18,429 nt of DNA, taken from Lachnospiraceae bacterium. GTDB lineage: Bacteria > Bacillota > Clostridia > Lachnospirales > Lachnospiraceae. Position numbers and translations under genes: made by a program. The stretch covers positions 1 through 18,429 of the forward strand of contig CAAHDV010000088.1 in assembly GCA_900770535.1 (NCBI GenBank). The letters are read 5' to 3'. Each line of letters begins with the position of its first letter. Within the stretch, counting starts at the first letter, position 1. Under the pieces are notes generated by a model. The model searched no databases, was not told where the DNA came from, and saw only the letters and a list, made by a program, of their open reading frames with translations. This document shows, piece after piece, positions 1 through 7,600 of the stretch.

Positions 1-124
1 CAGCGCAGTGAATGCGCAGACCTACTGAACAGTTACTGTTTTTTCTGTTTTAAAACTGGAAATAAATAAGTGAAATCTGAAAAATAACTGTGAAATAAAT
101 GAAAAAGCAAAGATTTCAGATGAT

Positions 125-158
125 TCGTTACTGTGCCATCATCATAGCACAGTAACGA
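125..158. repeat. Perfect 12-bp inverted repeat in AT-rich gene-free stretch
   Basis: Positions 125-136 (TCGTTACTGTGC) are exactly reverse-complementary to 147-158, with a 10-base loop that reads CATCATCATA. It lies about 40 bases past the stop of the leftward ABC-F gene. It could therefore be that gene's terminator or a 3' stabilising hairpin, but no clean U-run follows the stem on the minus strand. The same TTACTGT core occurs again at 33-39 inside a small AACAGT-T-ACTGTT inverted repeat (28-40). The rest of 1-195 is AT-rich and holds no convincing gene. Confidence 0.6.
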
Positions 159-195
159 TCACAGTACAAGAAAAGTTCATCGACAAAAAATGACA

Positions 196-1749
196 CTATC
201 CGCGCAGGCAGAACTCGCTGCAGTCCACCACGCGGGTCGCAAAGCCTTCATAAAATTCCGGCTCATGGCAGATCAGAAGGACACTGCCTTTGTAGGCCTT
301 TAACGCACGGGCCAGCTCTTCCTTGGCATCTACATCCAGATGGTTGGTCGGCTCGTCTAACAGGAGTACATTGGTCTCCCGGTTAATCAGTTTACATAAT
401 CTTACCTTTGCCTGCTCACCACCAGAAAGAACGCGCACCTGGCTCTCGATGTGTTTGGTCGTCAGACCGCATTTTGCCAGGGCAGAACGTACCTGATACT
501 GGGTGTAGGACGGAAATTCCTTCCAGATTTCCTCAATGCAGGTGGTGGTATTTCCCGGTGCCATCTCCTGTTCAAAATAGCCAAGATACAAATAATCACC
601 CAACTCCACGCTGCCGGAAAGTGCCGGGATCAGGCCCAGGATACTCTTTAGCAGGGTAGTCTTTCCGATTCCGTTGGAACCCTTTAAGACGACCTTCTCG
701 CCGCGTTCCATGCTGATATCGAACGGGCGGGTCAGCGGCTCGTCGTAGCCGATCACCAGGTCCTTCGCCTCAAAGATCATTTTGCCGGCAGCACGGGCCT
801 CCATAAAGTTAAACTCCGGCTTCGGCTTCTCCTTCGCCAGCTCAATGACCTCCATCTTATCCAGCTTTTTCTGGCGGGACATGGCCATATTTCGAGTAGA
901 AACTCTTGCCTTATTGCGGGCCACAAAGTCTTCAAGCTCTGCGATCTCCTGCTGCTGACGCTTATAAGCGGCCTCAAGCTGCGCTTTCTTCACTGCATAC
1001 ACTTCCTGGAAATGATCGTAATCGCCCACATAACGGTCCAGCTTCTGGTTCTCCATGTGGTAGATCAGGTTGATGACGCTGTTTAAGAATGGAATATCAT
1101 GGGAGATCAGAATAAAGGCATTCTCATACTCCTGCAGATAACGCTTCAGCCATTCAATATGCTGCTCATCCAGATAGTTGGTCGGCTCATCCAAAAGCAG
1201 GATGTCCGGCTTTTCCAGCAGCAGCTTTCCCAGAAGCACCTTGGTACGCTGGCCGCCGGAAAGCTCGGAAACATCCTTATCCATGCCAATCTCCTGCAGG
1301 CCCAGCGCGCGGCCTACCTCTTCTACCTTGCTGTCAATGATATAAAAGTCACGGGCCATCAGAAGGTCCTGAATCGTGCCCAGCTCCTCCATCATGGCAT
1401 TCATCTCGTCCTCGGATGCCTCGCCCATCTTATCGCAGATGGCGTTCATCTGCTCTTCCATCTCAAACAGATACGCGAACGCACTCTTTAACACATCGCG
1501 GATGGTCATGCCCTTTTCCAGCACGGTGTGCTGGTCCAGATAACCGGCGCGCACATGCTTTGACCACTCAACCTTGCCCTCATCCGGCTGCAGTTTGCCG
1601 GTGATAATGCTCATGAAGGTAGATTTACCCTCGCCGTTGGCGCCCACCAGACCGATATGCTCACCCTGTAACAGACGGAACGAAACGTCCTGGAAAATAG
1701 CCCGGTCACCAAATCCGTGACTTAAATGCTCTACATTTAAAATACTCAT
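196..1749 (-). CDS. ABC-F family ATPase (YfmM-like, 517 aa)
   Basis: This is a soluble protein with two ABC ATPase domains and no membrane segments, the ABC-F architecture. Family members act on the ribosome, either as translation factors or as antibiotic-protection proteins. Domain 1 has Walker A GANGEGKST (36-44), signature LSGGQ (163-167) and Walker B LLLDEPTN with catalytic E188. A charged helical linker (about 245-320) corresponds to the P-site tRNA interaction motif. Domain 2 has Walker A GSNGIGKTT (357-365), LSGGE (441-445), E466 and switch H495. The N-terminus and the length of about 517 residues recall Bacillus YfmM, from memory. ATG at 1749 is chosen because AGGAG sits 5 bases upstream; the in-frame TTG at 1764 overlaps that site. 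The linker is short, so a housekeeping role seems as likely as resistance. No resistance phenotype can be read from the sequence. Confidence 0.93.
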   Translation of the reverse strand: MSILNVEHLSHGFGDRAIFQDVSFRLLQGEHIGLVGANGEGKSTFMSIITGKLQPDEGKVEWSKHVRAGYLDQHTVLEKGMTIRDVLKSAFAYLFEMEEQMNAICDKMGEASEDEMNAMMEELGTIQDLLMARDFYIIDSKVEEVGRALGLQEIGMDKDVSELSGGQRTKVLLGKLLLEKPDILLLDEPTNYLDEQHIEWLKRYLQEYENAFILISHDIPFLNSVINLIYHMENQKLDRYVGDYDHFQEVYAVKKAQLEAAYKRQQQEIAELEDFVARNKARVSTRNMAMSRQKKLDKMEVIELAKEKPKPEFNFMEARAAGKMIFEAKDLVIGYDEPLTRPFDISMERGEKVVLKGSNGIGKTTLLKSILGLIPALSGSVELGDYLYLGYFEQEMAPGNTTTCIEEIWKEFPSYTQYQVRSALAKCGLTTKHIESQVRVLSGGEQAKVRLCKLINRETNVLLLDEPTNHLDVDAKEELARALKAYKGSVLLICHEPEFYEGFATRVVDCSEFCLRG

Positions 1750-1789
1750 GAAAACTCCTCTCAAAACCTCTCAGACACAAACAATCTCT

Positions 1790-1826
1790 GCAAAATATTG
1801 AAATCTGCGGCTATGCCGCATTTTGC
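1790..1826 (-). promoter_or_regulatory. Structured 5' leader of the ABC-F gene
   Basis: A nested hairpin lies at the very start of the predicted transcript. The outer arms GCAAAAT (1790-1796) and ATTTTGC (1820-1826) are complementary. They enclose an inner GCGGC/GCCGC stem (1807-1811 with 1815-1819, three-base loop). ABC-F genes are often controlled by leader attenuation, but no U-run follows this hairpin and no leader peptide was recognised, so a regulatory role is inference. Confidence 0.4.
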
Positions 1827-1836
1827 GAATGCTACT

Positions 1837-1865
1837 ATTTTACCTAACAAATTCTGCGGTGGCAA
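1837..1865 (-). promoter_or_regulatory. Promoter of the ABC-F gene
   Basis: Read on the minus strand, TTGCCA (1865-1860) is followed by a 17-base spacer and TAAAAT (1842-1837). This is a good match to a vegetative sigma-A promoter. Predicted initiation near 1830 gives a leader of about 80 bases before the ATG at 1749. Confidence 0.65.
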
Positions 1866-1974
1866 GCTCTTTTCCCGGAATTTGCGCATATCTTATGGTA
1901 ATTACACACCGGTCCGTGTGAACCCGGGCGCTCTGCCTGTCACATGGCCCCGGCAAACATGACCAGGTGATTCT

Positions 1975-2208
1975 ATGGTACTTCCGCTCAGCCACATCCC
2001 CCCTGACTCCGATGTCCGCATCATCTGGATCGCCAGTGAACCGGCGCGCCGGGAGAAGCTTGCCCGACAGGGCTTTGTTCCCGATGAAGCGGTACACTGC
2101 GTGTGCCGTTCCCTTCGAAGGCGGCTCTTTTTATTCCGGGTGCGCGGCCGTCTGATTTTACTGCCGCGAAAGCTTGCAGGCGAAATTTTTGCCGAAATCC
2201 AACACTGA
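1975..2208 (+). CDS. Small FeoA-like protein (77 aa)
   Basis: The protein reads as a stand-alone FeoA/SH3-like domain. It begins with a PLSxIPPxSxV start, then a WIASEPARREKLARQGFVP segment in the place of the family's RRLxxLGhxPG turn. A strand-rich FRVRGRLILLP segment follows, and then an LAxxI end. FeoA proteins assist or regulate the ferrous-iron permease FeoB at the inner membrane. No feoB is in this window, so its partner is elsewhere or it has another role. The usual PG turn is PD here. The start at 1975 is supported by AGGTGA four bases upstream (1965-1970). No strong promoter was found in 1866-1964. The gene ends just ahead of the promoter of the HD gene, so the two may be partly co-transcribed. 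It might instead be a diverged SH3-like domain of another family. Confidence 0.62.
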   Translation: MVLPLSHIPPDSDVRIIWIASEPARREKLARQGFVPDEAVHCVCRSLRRRLFLFRVRGRLILLPRKLAGEIFAEIQH

Positions 2209-2226
2209 TCTTTCAAAAACAAATGC

Positions 2227-2255
2227 TTAACAATTTTTATCAGACGCAGTATAAT
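2227..2255 (+). promoter_or_regulatory. Promoter of the HD-domain gene
   Basis: TTAACA (2227-2232), a 17-base spacer and a perfect TATAAT (2250-2255) lie just after the FeoA-like stop. Initiation would be near 2262. That excludes the in-frame ATG at 2254 as the translation start, because it overlaps the -10 box. Confidence 0.8.
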
Positions 2256-2286
2256 GGAAAAAATTTCCAGCAGGAGGAGACATGAA

Positions 2287-2868
2287 ATGATAAGTCAGAT
2301 CACTAGAGATGAAGCATTGAACTTACTGAAAACCTACAACAAGGAGCCATTCCACATTCTGCATGGTCTCACCGTAGAAGGCGTCATGCGCTGGTACGCG
2401 AGGGAGCTTGGTTACGGAGATGAGGAAGATTTCTGGGGAATCTGCGGACTGCTCCACGACATTGATTTTGAGCTTTACCCGGAGCAGCACTGCACAAAAG
2501 CACCAGAGCTGTTAAAGGCCGGCGGTGTCGGCGATGACATGATCCACGCCATCTGCTCCCATGGCTACGGCATCTGCTGCGATGTGGAGCCGGTCCATGA
2601 GATGGAAAAGGTGCTGTTCGCCGCAGATGAGCTGACCGGTCTGATCGGAGCCGCAGCCCGCATGCGCCCATCCAAAAGCACCAGGGATATGGAGGTTTCC
2701 AGCTTAAAGAAAAAATTCAAGGATAAAAAATTTGCTGCAGGCTGCTCCCGCGACATCATCCGCACCGGTGCCGAACGCCTGGGATGGGAGCTGGATGAGC
2801 TCTTTGCAAAGACCATCGAGGCAATGCGCTCCTGCGAGGACGCCGTGAATGCGGAGATGGAGGCCTGA
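2287..2868 (+). CDS. HD-domain phosphohydrolase family protein (193 aa)
   Basis: A small soluble HD-superfamily protein. Candidate metal ligands are H26 (in HILHGLTVEGVM), the H57-D58 pair (LLHDID), H87 or H92, and D114 (AADEL). The H...HD...H...D order is that of metal-dependent HD phosphohydrolases. Related HD proteins, many of them short, are common in Clostridia and mostly of unknown substrate. Nucleotide or phosphate-ester hydrolysis is the family-level guess. The start at 2287 is chosen because AGGAGG (2272-2277) lies 9 bases upstream. The ATG at 2282 meets a stop after one codon, and the ATG at 2254 lies inside the promoter. The gene is monocistronic or the second gene after the FeoA-like ORF, and it ends at a strong terminator. 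Confidence 0.85.
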   Translation: MISQITRDEALNLLKTYNKEPFHILHGLTVEGVMRWYARELGYGDEEDFWGICGLLHDIDFELYPEQHCTKAPELLKAGGVGDDMIHAICSHGYGICCDVEPVHEMEKVLFAADELTGLIGAAARMRPSKSTRDMEVSSLKKKFKDKKFAAGCSRDIIRTGAERLGWELDELFAKTIEAMRSCEDAVNAEMEA

Positions 2869-2875
2869 AAATACA

Positions 2876-2899
2876 AAAACCGCGTAGCTACGCGGTTTT
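2876..2899. terminator. Bidirectional intrinsic terminator (24-bp perfect palindrome)
   Basis: AAAACCGCGTAG is followed at once by its exact reverse complement, centred between 2887 and 2888. T-runs sit on both sides: TTTT on the plus strand after the stem, and TTTTT then GTATTTT on the minus strand. It would stop the plus-strand HD transcript and the minus-strand tRNA transcript, which converge here. Confidence 0.88.
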
Positions 2900-2904
2900 A
2901 AGGA

Positions 2905-2975
<71 letters not shown>

Positions 2976-2997
2976 GTTTTCTATGGAAACACTGTTT

Positions 2998-3026
2998 ATT
3001 ATAAATCGTATTTTTCAAAAAGTAAA
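2998..3026 (-). promoter_or_regulatory. Promoter of the tRNA-Gly gene
   Basis: On the minus strand TTTACT (3026-3021), a 17-base spacer and a perfect TATAAT (3003-2998) place initiation near 2991, about 15 bases before the tRNA. The -35 box overlaps the base of the terminator of the upstream serine-hydrolase gene. Confidence 0.75.
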
Positions 3027-3065
3027 GAGATTCCTGTTTTTTGAAAAAAGCAGGAATCTCTTTAC
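3017..3065 (-). terminator. Intrinsic terminator of the peptide-uptake operon
   Basis: A 15-bp perfect stem pairs 3022-3036 with 3051-3065. The inner loop is itself complementary (TTTTTT against AAAAAA), and TTTTT follows on the minus strand (3021-3017). It starts 8 bases past the stop of the serine hydrolase, the last gene of the operon. Confidence 0.9.
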
Positions 3066-3072
3066 AAAATGA

Positions 3073-4476
3073 TTATACTTCCTTCGGGAAGATCCGGCTG
3101 CCATAGCGCGCCGCAAATACGTGGCCTTCTTCGTCACGGATCGCAGTCAGGTAAATGTCGGAATAGGTTTTCCGTACCATACCCTGCCACGGATATACAG
3201 CCTGAAGCGCGGTCGGATTTCCGTTTACCTTCATGCTCAGGGTTCCGTTTTCTACAGTCAGCGTAAATGCATCACCCTCACCGGATACATAGCTTCCGGC
3301 TAACTCTTCCAGTTCTTCGGCGCTCCAGCTACGTTCTGCGTGGATCTGCCGTTCTTCCTCGACCTCAAGACCGCAGTAGGCATTCAGGGCTGCGTCTGCA
3401 ATGGCCGCCACGGAAACATCCATGGTATTGCACAGCACCACAATACCAACCTCTTCCTGCGGACAGAAGGAGAAGTTGGAGGATACGCCCGGAAGGCTTC
3501 CGCCGTGCTCATAAACAGCACGGTCACCCACCTGCTTCGTCTCCAGACCGTAGCCATAGTATATGCCCGGCTTCATGAACTGTCTCGGCTTTTCCATCTC
3601 CTGAACAGCATAGCGCTCTACGATGCGGTTTCCGTTTCCTGCCACACCTTCATTCAGATACATAACAGCATACTTCAGCATATCACCCAGAGTAGACTTC
3701 ATACCACCGCCGCCGTGCAGGACGAAGGCATCGTTCTGGTAGTCGCGGTCAGCTCTCCAGGTTCCGTTCTCCAGAGAATACAGGATTGCCGCATTCTCGT
3801 CCTGGCTGTTGCGGATAAAGCTGATGTTGCTGCGGTCCATACCGATCGGCTTCAGGATCTTCTTATCCAGATACTCTGCAAAGGAGCCATAACCGGAATG
3901 ACGGCGCACAATATCAGAAAGCAGACCAAAACCGTCGTTGCAGTAGCTCATGCGCTGTCCCGGACGTCCGGTGAAACGGGTCTGGGAATCCAGGCGGCCT
4001 GCCACACGGCGGATGCCTTCCTCTGCAAAGTCTTCCCGGTAAATGAGCTCTGCATCCAGGGAATCCTCAATCCCCATCTCCTGCGCGGTCTTATCCACTA
4101 CGATACGCGGAAGCGGGAAATAGCCGCCGCTGTGGCACATCAAATGCCACAGCTTAACCGGCTCAGACTGATTCTTGTTGGTGAACTCCGGAATGTATCT
4201 GGAAACCGGATCATCTACCTTTAAAAGGCCGTCCTGCTGCATCTGCATGATGGACAGTGCCGTAAAGGATTTGGTTACAGATGCCATACCGAAGATGGTG
4301 TCTCTGGTGATCGGGAGCTTGTTCTCCGCATCACGGTAACCGAAGTAATTTTCGTACTGGATCTCTCCGGCTGCATTGACGATGCCGACCGCGATACCGC
4401 GGGCCTGACCATCCTTCATTACGCGGGCAACCAGCTCTTCCAGCTTTGCCTTGCCCTCCTGTGTCATACGGTTCAT
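3073..4476 (-). CDS. Cytoplasmic beta-lactamase-fold serine hydrolase / S12-type peptidase (467 aa)
   Basis: A serine beta-lactamase-fold hydrolase of the class C / MEROPS S12 type. The three motifs are visible: nucleophile S66-x-x-K69 (SVTK), Y178-C-N180, and H324-G-G in place of the usual KTG. No signal peptide or membrane segment is present, so it should act inside the cell, unlike a true beta-lactamase or penicillin-binding protein. Residues from about 390 form an extra beta-rich domain (GSYVSGEGDAFTLTVENG onward), like the C-terminal barrel of S12 peptidases and esterases such as Pab87. It overlaps the epimerase stop by 4 bases (ATGA), with AAGGAG 8 bases before its ATG, so it is translationally coupled. 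Its context points to hydrolysis of imported D-residue-containing peptides. An esterase or D-aminopeptidase activity is equally possible; the substrate is inference. Confidence 0.9.
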   Translation of the reverse strand: MNRMTQEGKAKLEELVARVMKDGQARGIAVGIVNAAGEIQYENYFGYRDAENKLPITRDTIFGMASVTKSFTALSIMQMQQDGLLKVDDPVSRYIPEFTNKNQSEPVKLWHLMCHSGGYFPLPRIVVDKTAQEMGIEDSLDAELIYREDFAEEGIRRVAGRLDSQTRFTGRPGQRMSYCNDGFGLLSDIVRRHSGYGSFAEYLDKKILKPIGMDRSNISFIRNSQDENAAILYSLENGTWRADRDYQNDAFVLHGGGGMKSTLGDMLKYAVMYLNEGVAGNGNRIVERYAVQEMEKPRQFMKPGIYYGYGLETKQVGDRAVYEHGGSLPGVSSNFSFCPQEEVGIVVLCNTMDVSVAAIADAALNAYCGLEVEEERQIHAERSWSAEELEELAGSYVSGEGDAFTLTVENGTLSMKVNGNPTALQAVYPWQGMVRKTYSDIYLTAIRDEEGHVFAARYGSRIFPKEV

Positions 4477-5558
4477 GCCAGCATCTCCTTTTTCAGACGT
4501 TTGATGCCAAGGCCCGGATCAGAGGAAAGGATCAGGTGTCTGGTATCTTTTACGGTAAAGCCACCCTCGTACGGAAGCTCTTTTAAGGAGAAGGTTGCGT
4601 CCAGATCCGCACGTGTGATGTTCTTTAATGCCGCACCCAGGGAAGCAGCCGCGGTTACGCCGATACCGCTCTCCTCTGCCATACAGCCCAGCATGACCTC
4701 CACGCCTGCTGCCTCTGCGATCGCGGTGATCTTCTTTGCCTCATACAGGCCGCCGCACTTCATCAGCTTGATGTTGATGAGATCTACAGCACGCTGGGAT
4801 ACTAACTGCAGGGCATCCTTGGAGTCCCAGCAGCTTTCATCTGCCATGATCGGCACAGAGCTGTGGGCGGTCACGAATTTCAGTCCCTCAAAATCAAAGC
4901 GCGGAACCGGCTGCTCTACCAGCTCGATATCGTACTCGTTCAGGCGGTTGATGAGTTCAACAGCCTCCTTGGCTTTCCAGCCCTGGTTTGCGTCCAGACG
5001 GATCTTCACCTGGTCACCGACTGCCTCACGGATCGCGCGGACTCTTGCCAGATCGGAAGCAAAGTCTACGCCGACCTTGGTCTTGATCACGTTAAAGCCT
5101 GCCTGTACATGTGCCTTTGCATGCTCTGCCATGACTGCCGGATCGTCAATGCCAACGGTCATATCTGTCTCGATCTCGCCGGAAAGTCCGCCCAAAACCT
5201 TATACAGCGGAAGATTGGTGCTCTTGCCGATGATGTCATGGCATGCCAGGTCGATGGCCGCCTTTGCAGTACCTGCATACGCTACGGTACGGTTCATCAC
5301 GGTATAGATTGCCTCCATGTCACGCGGGTCCATGCCAATAAGCTTCTCCTTCAGACGCTCTACGGTAGCGATGGTTCCATCGAGGTTTTCACCGGTGATC
5401 AGCGGTCCCGGAGAGCCCTCACCATAACCGGTGATGCCGGCATCGGTCTCAATCTCAACCAGGCAGCTGACTGCGTGAGTGATGAGACCCAGCGCAATGC
5501 GGAACGGACGCACCAGCGGCACCTGCATTCTGTAGGTCTTAATGTTGGTAATTTTCAT
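4473..5558 (-). CDS. Dipeptide epimerase, enolase superfamily (L-Ala-D/L-Glu epimerase-like, 361 aa)
   Basis: A muconate-lactonising-subgroup enolase that would invert the alpha carbon of the C-terminal residue of a dipeptide, typically L-Ala-D-Glu to L-Ala-L-Glu, in murein peptide salvage. Visible residues are the K159-T-K161 general base, metal ligands D189 (RLDANQGW), E215 (VEQP) and D240 (MADES), and the opposite-face base K264 (INIKL). A DLD motif at 318-320 corresponds to the DxD pair that binds the dipeptide ammonium group in characterised dipeptide epimerases. Length is typical. ATG at 5558 has GGGGAGG 12 bases upstream, which is rather far; an in-frame TTG at 5579 overlaps the site and was rejected. 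It lies 21 bases after the ATPase gene and is coupled to the serine hydrolase. Exact dipeptide specificity cannot be read from the sequence. Confidence 0.93.
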   Translation of the reverse strand: MKITNIKTYRMQVPLVRPFRIALGLITHAVSCLVEIETDAGITGYGEGSPGPLITGENLDGTIATVERLKEKLIGMDPRDMEAIYTVMNRTVAYAGTAKAAIDLACHDIIGKSTNLPLYKVLGGLSGEIETDMTVGIDDPAVMAEHAKAHVQAGFNVIKTKVGVDFASDLARVRAIREAVGDQVKIRLDANQGWKAKEAVELINRLNEYDIELVEQPVPRFDFEGLKFVTAHSSVPIMADESCWDSKDALQLVSQRAVDLINIKLMKCGGLYEAKKITAIAEAAGVEVMLGCMAEESGIGVTAAASLGAALKNITRADLDATFSLKELPYEGGFTVKDTRHLILSSDPGLGIKRLKKEMLA

Positions 5559-5579
5559 GATACTTCTATACCTCCCCAA

Positions 5580-6602
5580 TTATTTTTCCTCTGTAGTTTC
5601 GTTCTGCGCGCAGGCTCCATTGCAGAAATGACAGGCGCACAGATGACCTCCTCCAATATCTCTAAGCTCCGGCTTCTGTGTGGAACAGATTTCCTGAGCC
5701 ATGAAGCAGCGGGTGTGGAAGATACATCCGGACGGCGGGTTTGCCGGGCTCGGCAGATCGCCCTGGAGAATGATCTTCTTCCTCTTGGAATGGCGCTCCG
5801 GTACCGGAATTGCGGACAGCAGCGCCTGGGTGTACGGATGGGACGGGTTCGCAAACAGCTCTTTCTTGTCCGCCAGCTCTACCACATGTCCCAGATACAT
5901 AACCATAACACGGTCTGAAATATGCTTGATAACGCTTAAGTTGTGGGAAATGAAGATATATGCCATTCCCATGGATTCCTGCAGCTGGCGCAGCAGATTC
6001 AGTACCTGAGACTGGATGGAAACATCCAGTGCGGATACCGGCTCATCGCAGACTACCAGAGACGGATTAAGCACGATCGCGCGGGCAATACCGATTCTCT
6101 GACGCTGTCCGCCGGAGAACTCGTGAGGATAGCGGTTATAGTATTTGGTGTTCAGTCCTACGACCTCCATCACCTTTAACACCTGTGCCCGGGTCTCCTC
6201 CTGGGTCTTATAGCGTTTCTGAATATTTAACGGCTCGGCAATGATCTCGCCGATAGTCATTCTCGGATTTAAGGATGCGTACGGATCCTGGAAAATGATC
6301 TGCATATCTGCGCGCATTTTCCGCAGCTCCTGGCCGCTTGCCTTGGTGAAATCCTTTCCCTTGTAGAAGATCTCGCCGGAGGTCGGCTCGATCAGACGAA
6401 GCACAGAGCGGCCCATGGTAGACTTACCGCAGCCGGATTCACCAACCACACCCAGGGTTTCTTTCGGATTCAGGGTAAAGGATACATCGTCCACCGCCTT
6501 GATCCATGACTTATCTTTCTGGAAGAAGGAAGATTTTCCCGCGAACAGTTTCCGCAGGTTCCGAACCTCCAGAAGCGGGGTCTTTTCATTTACTTCACTC
6601 AT
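5580..6602 (-). CDS. Peptide ABC transporter ATPase, OppF/DppF type (340 aa)
   Basis: A nucleotide-binding subunit powering peptide import. It has Walker [10 protein letters not shown] (54-62), Q-loop Q105, signature FSGGQ (162-166), Walker B VCDEP with E187, and switch H220. The C-terminal oligopeptide-transporter extension follows (about 255 onward). Its cysteine motif C293-x5-C299-x6-C306 with C322 lacks the second cysteine seen in the partner ATPase (His at that place). The ATG at 6602 shares one base with the preceding stop (TGATG) and has GGAGGAG 8 bases upstream; the GTG at 6620 was rejected. It forms a heterodimer with the OppD-type ATPase on the cytoplasmic face of the two permeases. 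Opp and Dpp naming cannot be separated from sequence alone. Confidence 0.96.
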   Translation of the reverse strand: MSEVNEKTPLLEVRNLRKLFAGKSSFFQKDKSWIKAVDDVSFTLNPKETLGVVGESGCGKSTMGRSVLRLIEPTSGEIFYKGKDFTKASGQELRKMRADMQIIFQDPYASLNPRMTIGEIIAEPLNIQKRYKTQEETRAQVLKVMEVVGLNTKYYNRYPHEFSGGQRQRIGIARAIVLNPSLVVCDEPVSALDVSIQSQVLNLLRQLQESMGMAYIFISHNLSVIKHISDRVMVMYLGHVVELADKKELFANPSHPYTQALLSAIPVPERHSKRKKIILQGDLPSPANPPSGCIFHTRCFMAQEICSTQKPELRDIGGGHLCACHFCNGACAQNETTEEK

Positions 6603-7588
6603 CAGATGTTCTCCTCCCACTCCTTCGTATATTTAAAGCAGCGCACTTTGCGGCCCTCGGCTTCGACTAACTCCGGCATCTTCTGACGGCAGATCTCGCG
6701 GGCCTGCGGACATCTCGGGCAGAACGCGCAGCCTGCCGGCATATCATCAAAGCTTGGCACCATGCCCTTGATAACGCTCAGCTCTTTGGTGTCGTCATCA
6801 TCCAGCTTCGGAATGCACTTCATCAGTCCGTCTGTATACGGATGCATCGGCTTGTCAAAGATCTGGTCGCAGCTTGCGTGCTCAACGACCTTGCCTGCGT
6901 ACATAACCATAACATCATCCGCAACCTCTGCGATGACACCCAGGTCGTGGGTAATCATCATAACGGAGGTGCTGGTCTTTTCTTTTAACTCATTGATGAG
7001 GTCCAGGATCTGCGCCTGAATGGTTACGTCCAGCGCAGTAGTCGGCTCATCACAGATCAGCATAGCCGGATTACAGCAGAGTGCCATGGCAATCATGACA
7101 CGCTGACGCATACCGCCGGAAAGCTGATGCGGGTACTCGTCGAAGCGGCGCTCCGCAAGCGGGATCTTAACCAGCTTTAACATCTCGATGGCGCGGGCTT
7201 TTGCTTCCTGCTTGGTCATTTTCTCATGAAGGAGCAGGGCCTCGATCAGCTGCTGTCCGATGGTATAAACCGGATTCAAGGATGTCATCGGCTCCTGGAA
7301 GATCATGGCAATCTTCTTGCCGCGGATGTTGCGCATCTGAGCCTCCGTCATCTTTAAGAGGTCTTCCCCCTCAAACAGGATCTCACCGCCCTCGATCTTA
7401 CCAGGACGCTCTACCAGACCCATGATCGATAAGGAGGTGATACTTTTTCCGCAGCCGGACTCACCTACAATGCCGAGGGTCTTACCCTTTTCCACATTGA
7501 AGGAAACATCGTTAACCGCTTTCACAAGTCCGGCCTCAGTATGAAAGTAGGTTTTTAAATTTTTTACCTGTAAAATATTCTCTGCCAT
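6602..7588 (-). CDS. Peptide ABC transporter ATPase, OppD/DppD type (328 aa)
   Basis: The first of the two ATPases of the importer. It has Walker A GESGCGKS (42-49), Q-loop Q98, signature LSGGM (156-160), Walker B ICDEP with E181, and switch H214. The C-terminal extension carries C287-x2-C290-x2-C293-x6-C300 ([14 protein letters not shown]). This is the four-cysteine pattern reported to bind an iron-sulfur cluster in a DppD of this family, so the domain is likely metal-bound here too (inference). AGGAGG sits 7 bases before the ATG. The stop overlaps the next ATG by one base, which gives translational coupling. Confidence 0.96.
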   Translation of the reverse strand: MAENILQVKNLKTYFHTEAGLVKAVNDVSFNVEKGKTLGIVGESGCGKSITSLSIMGLVERPGKIEGGEILFEGEDLLKMTEAQMRNIRGKKIAMIFQEPMTSLNPVYTIGQQLIEALLLHEKMTKQEAKARAIEMLKLVKIPLAERRFDEYPHQLSGGMRQRVMIAMALCCNPAMLICDEPTTALDVTIQAQILDLINELKEKTSTSVMMITHDLGVIAEVADDVMVMYAGKVVEHASCDQIFDKPMHPYTDGLMKCIPKLDDDDTKELSVIKGMVPSFDDMPAGCAFCPRCPQAREICRQKMPELVEAEGRKVRCFKYTKEWEENI

Positions 7589-7600
7589 CTCTCATACCTC

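Noticed and set aside
1902..2222. Minus-strand frames opposite the FeoA-like gene
   Set aside because: Arg/Ser-rich products without ribosome sites; the plus-strand frame has both a ribosome site and a family pattern.
3340..4224. Long plus-strand open frame antisense to the serine hydrolase
   Set aside because: It has no ribosome site and no family features. It mirrors a well-supported gene with clear catalytic motifs on the other strand.
4863..5918. Long plus-strand open frame across the epimerase and OppF-type genes
   Set aside because: It spans two real genes and their junction, and looks like a codon-bias shadow of them.
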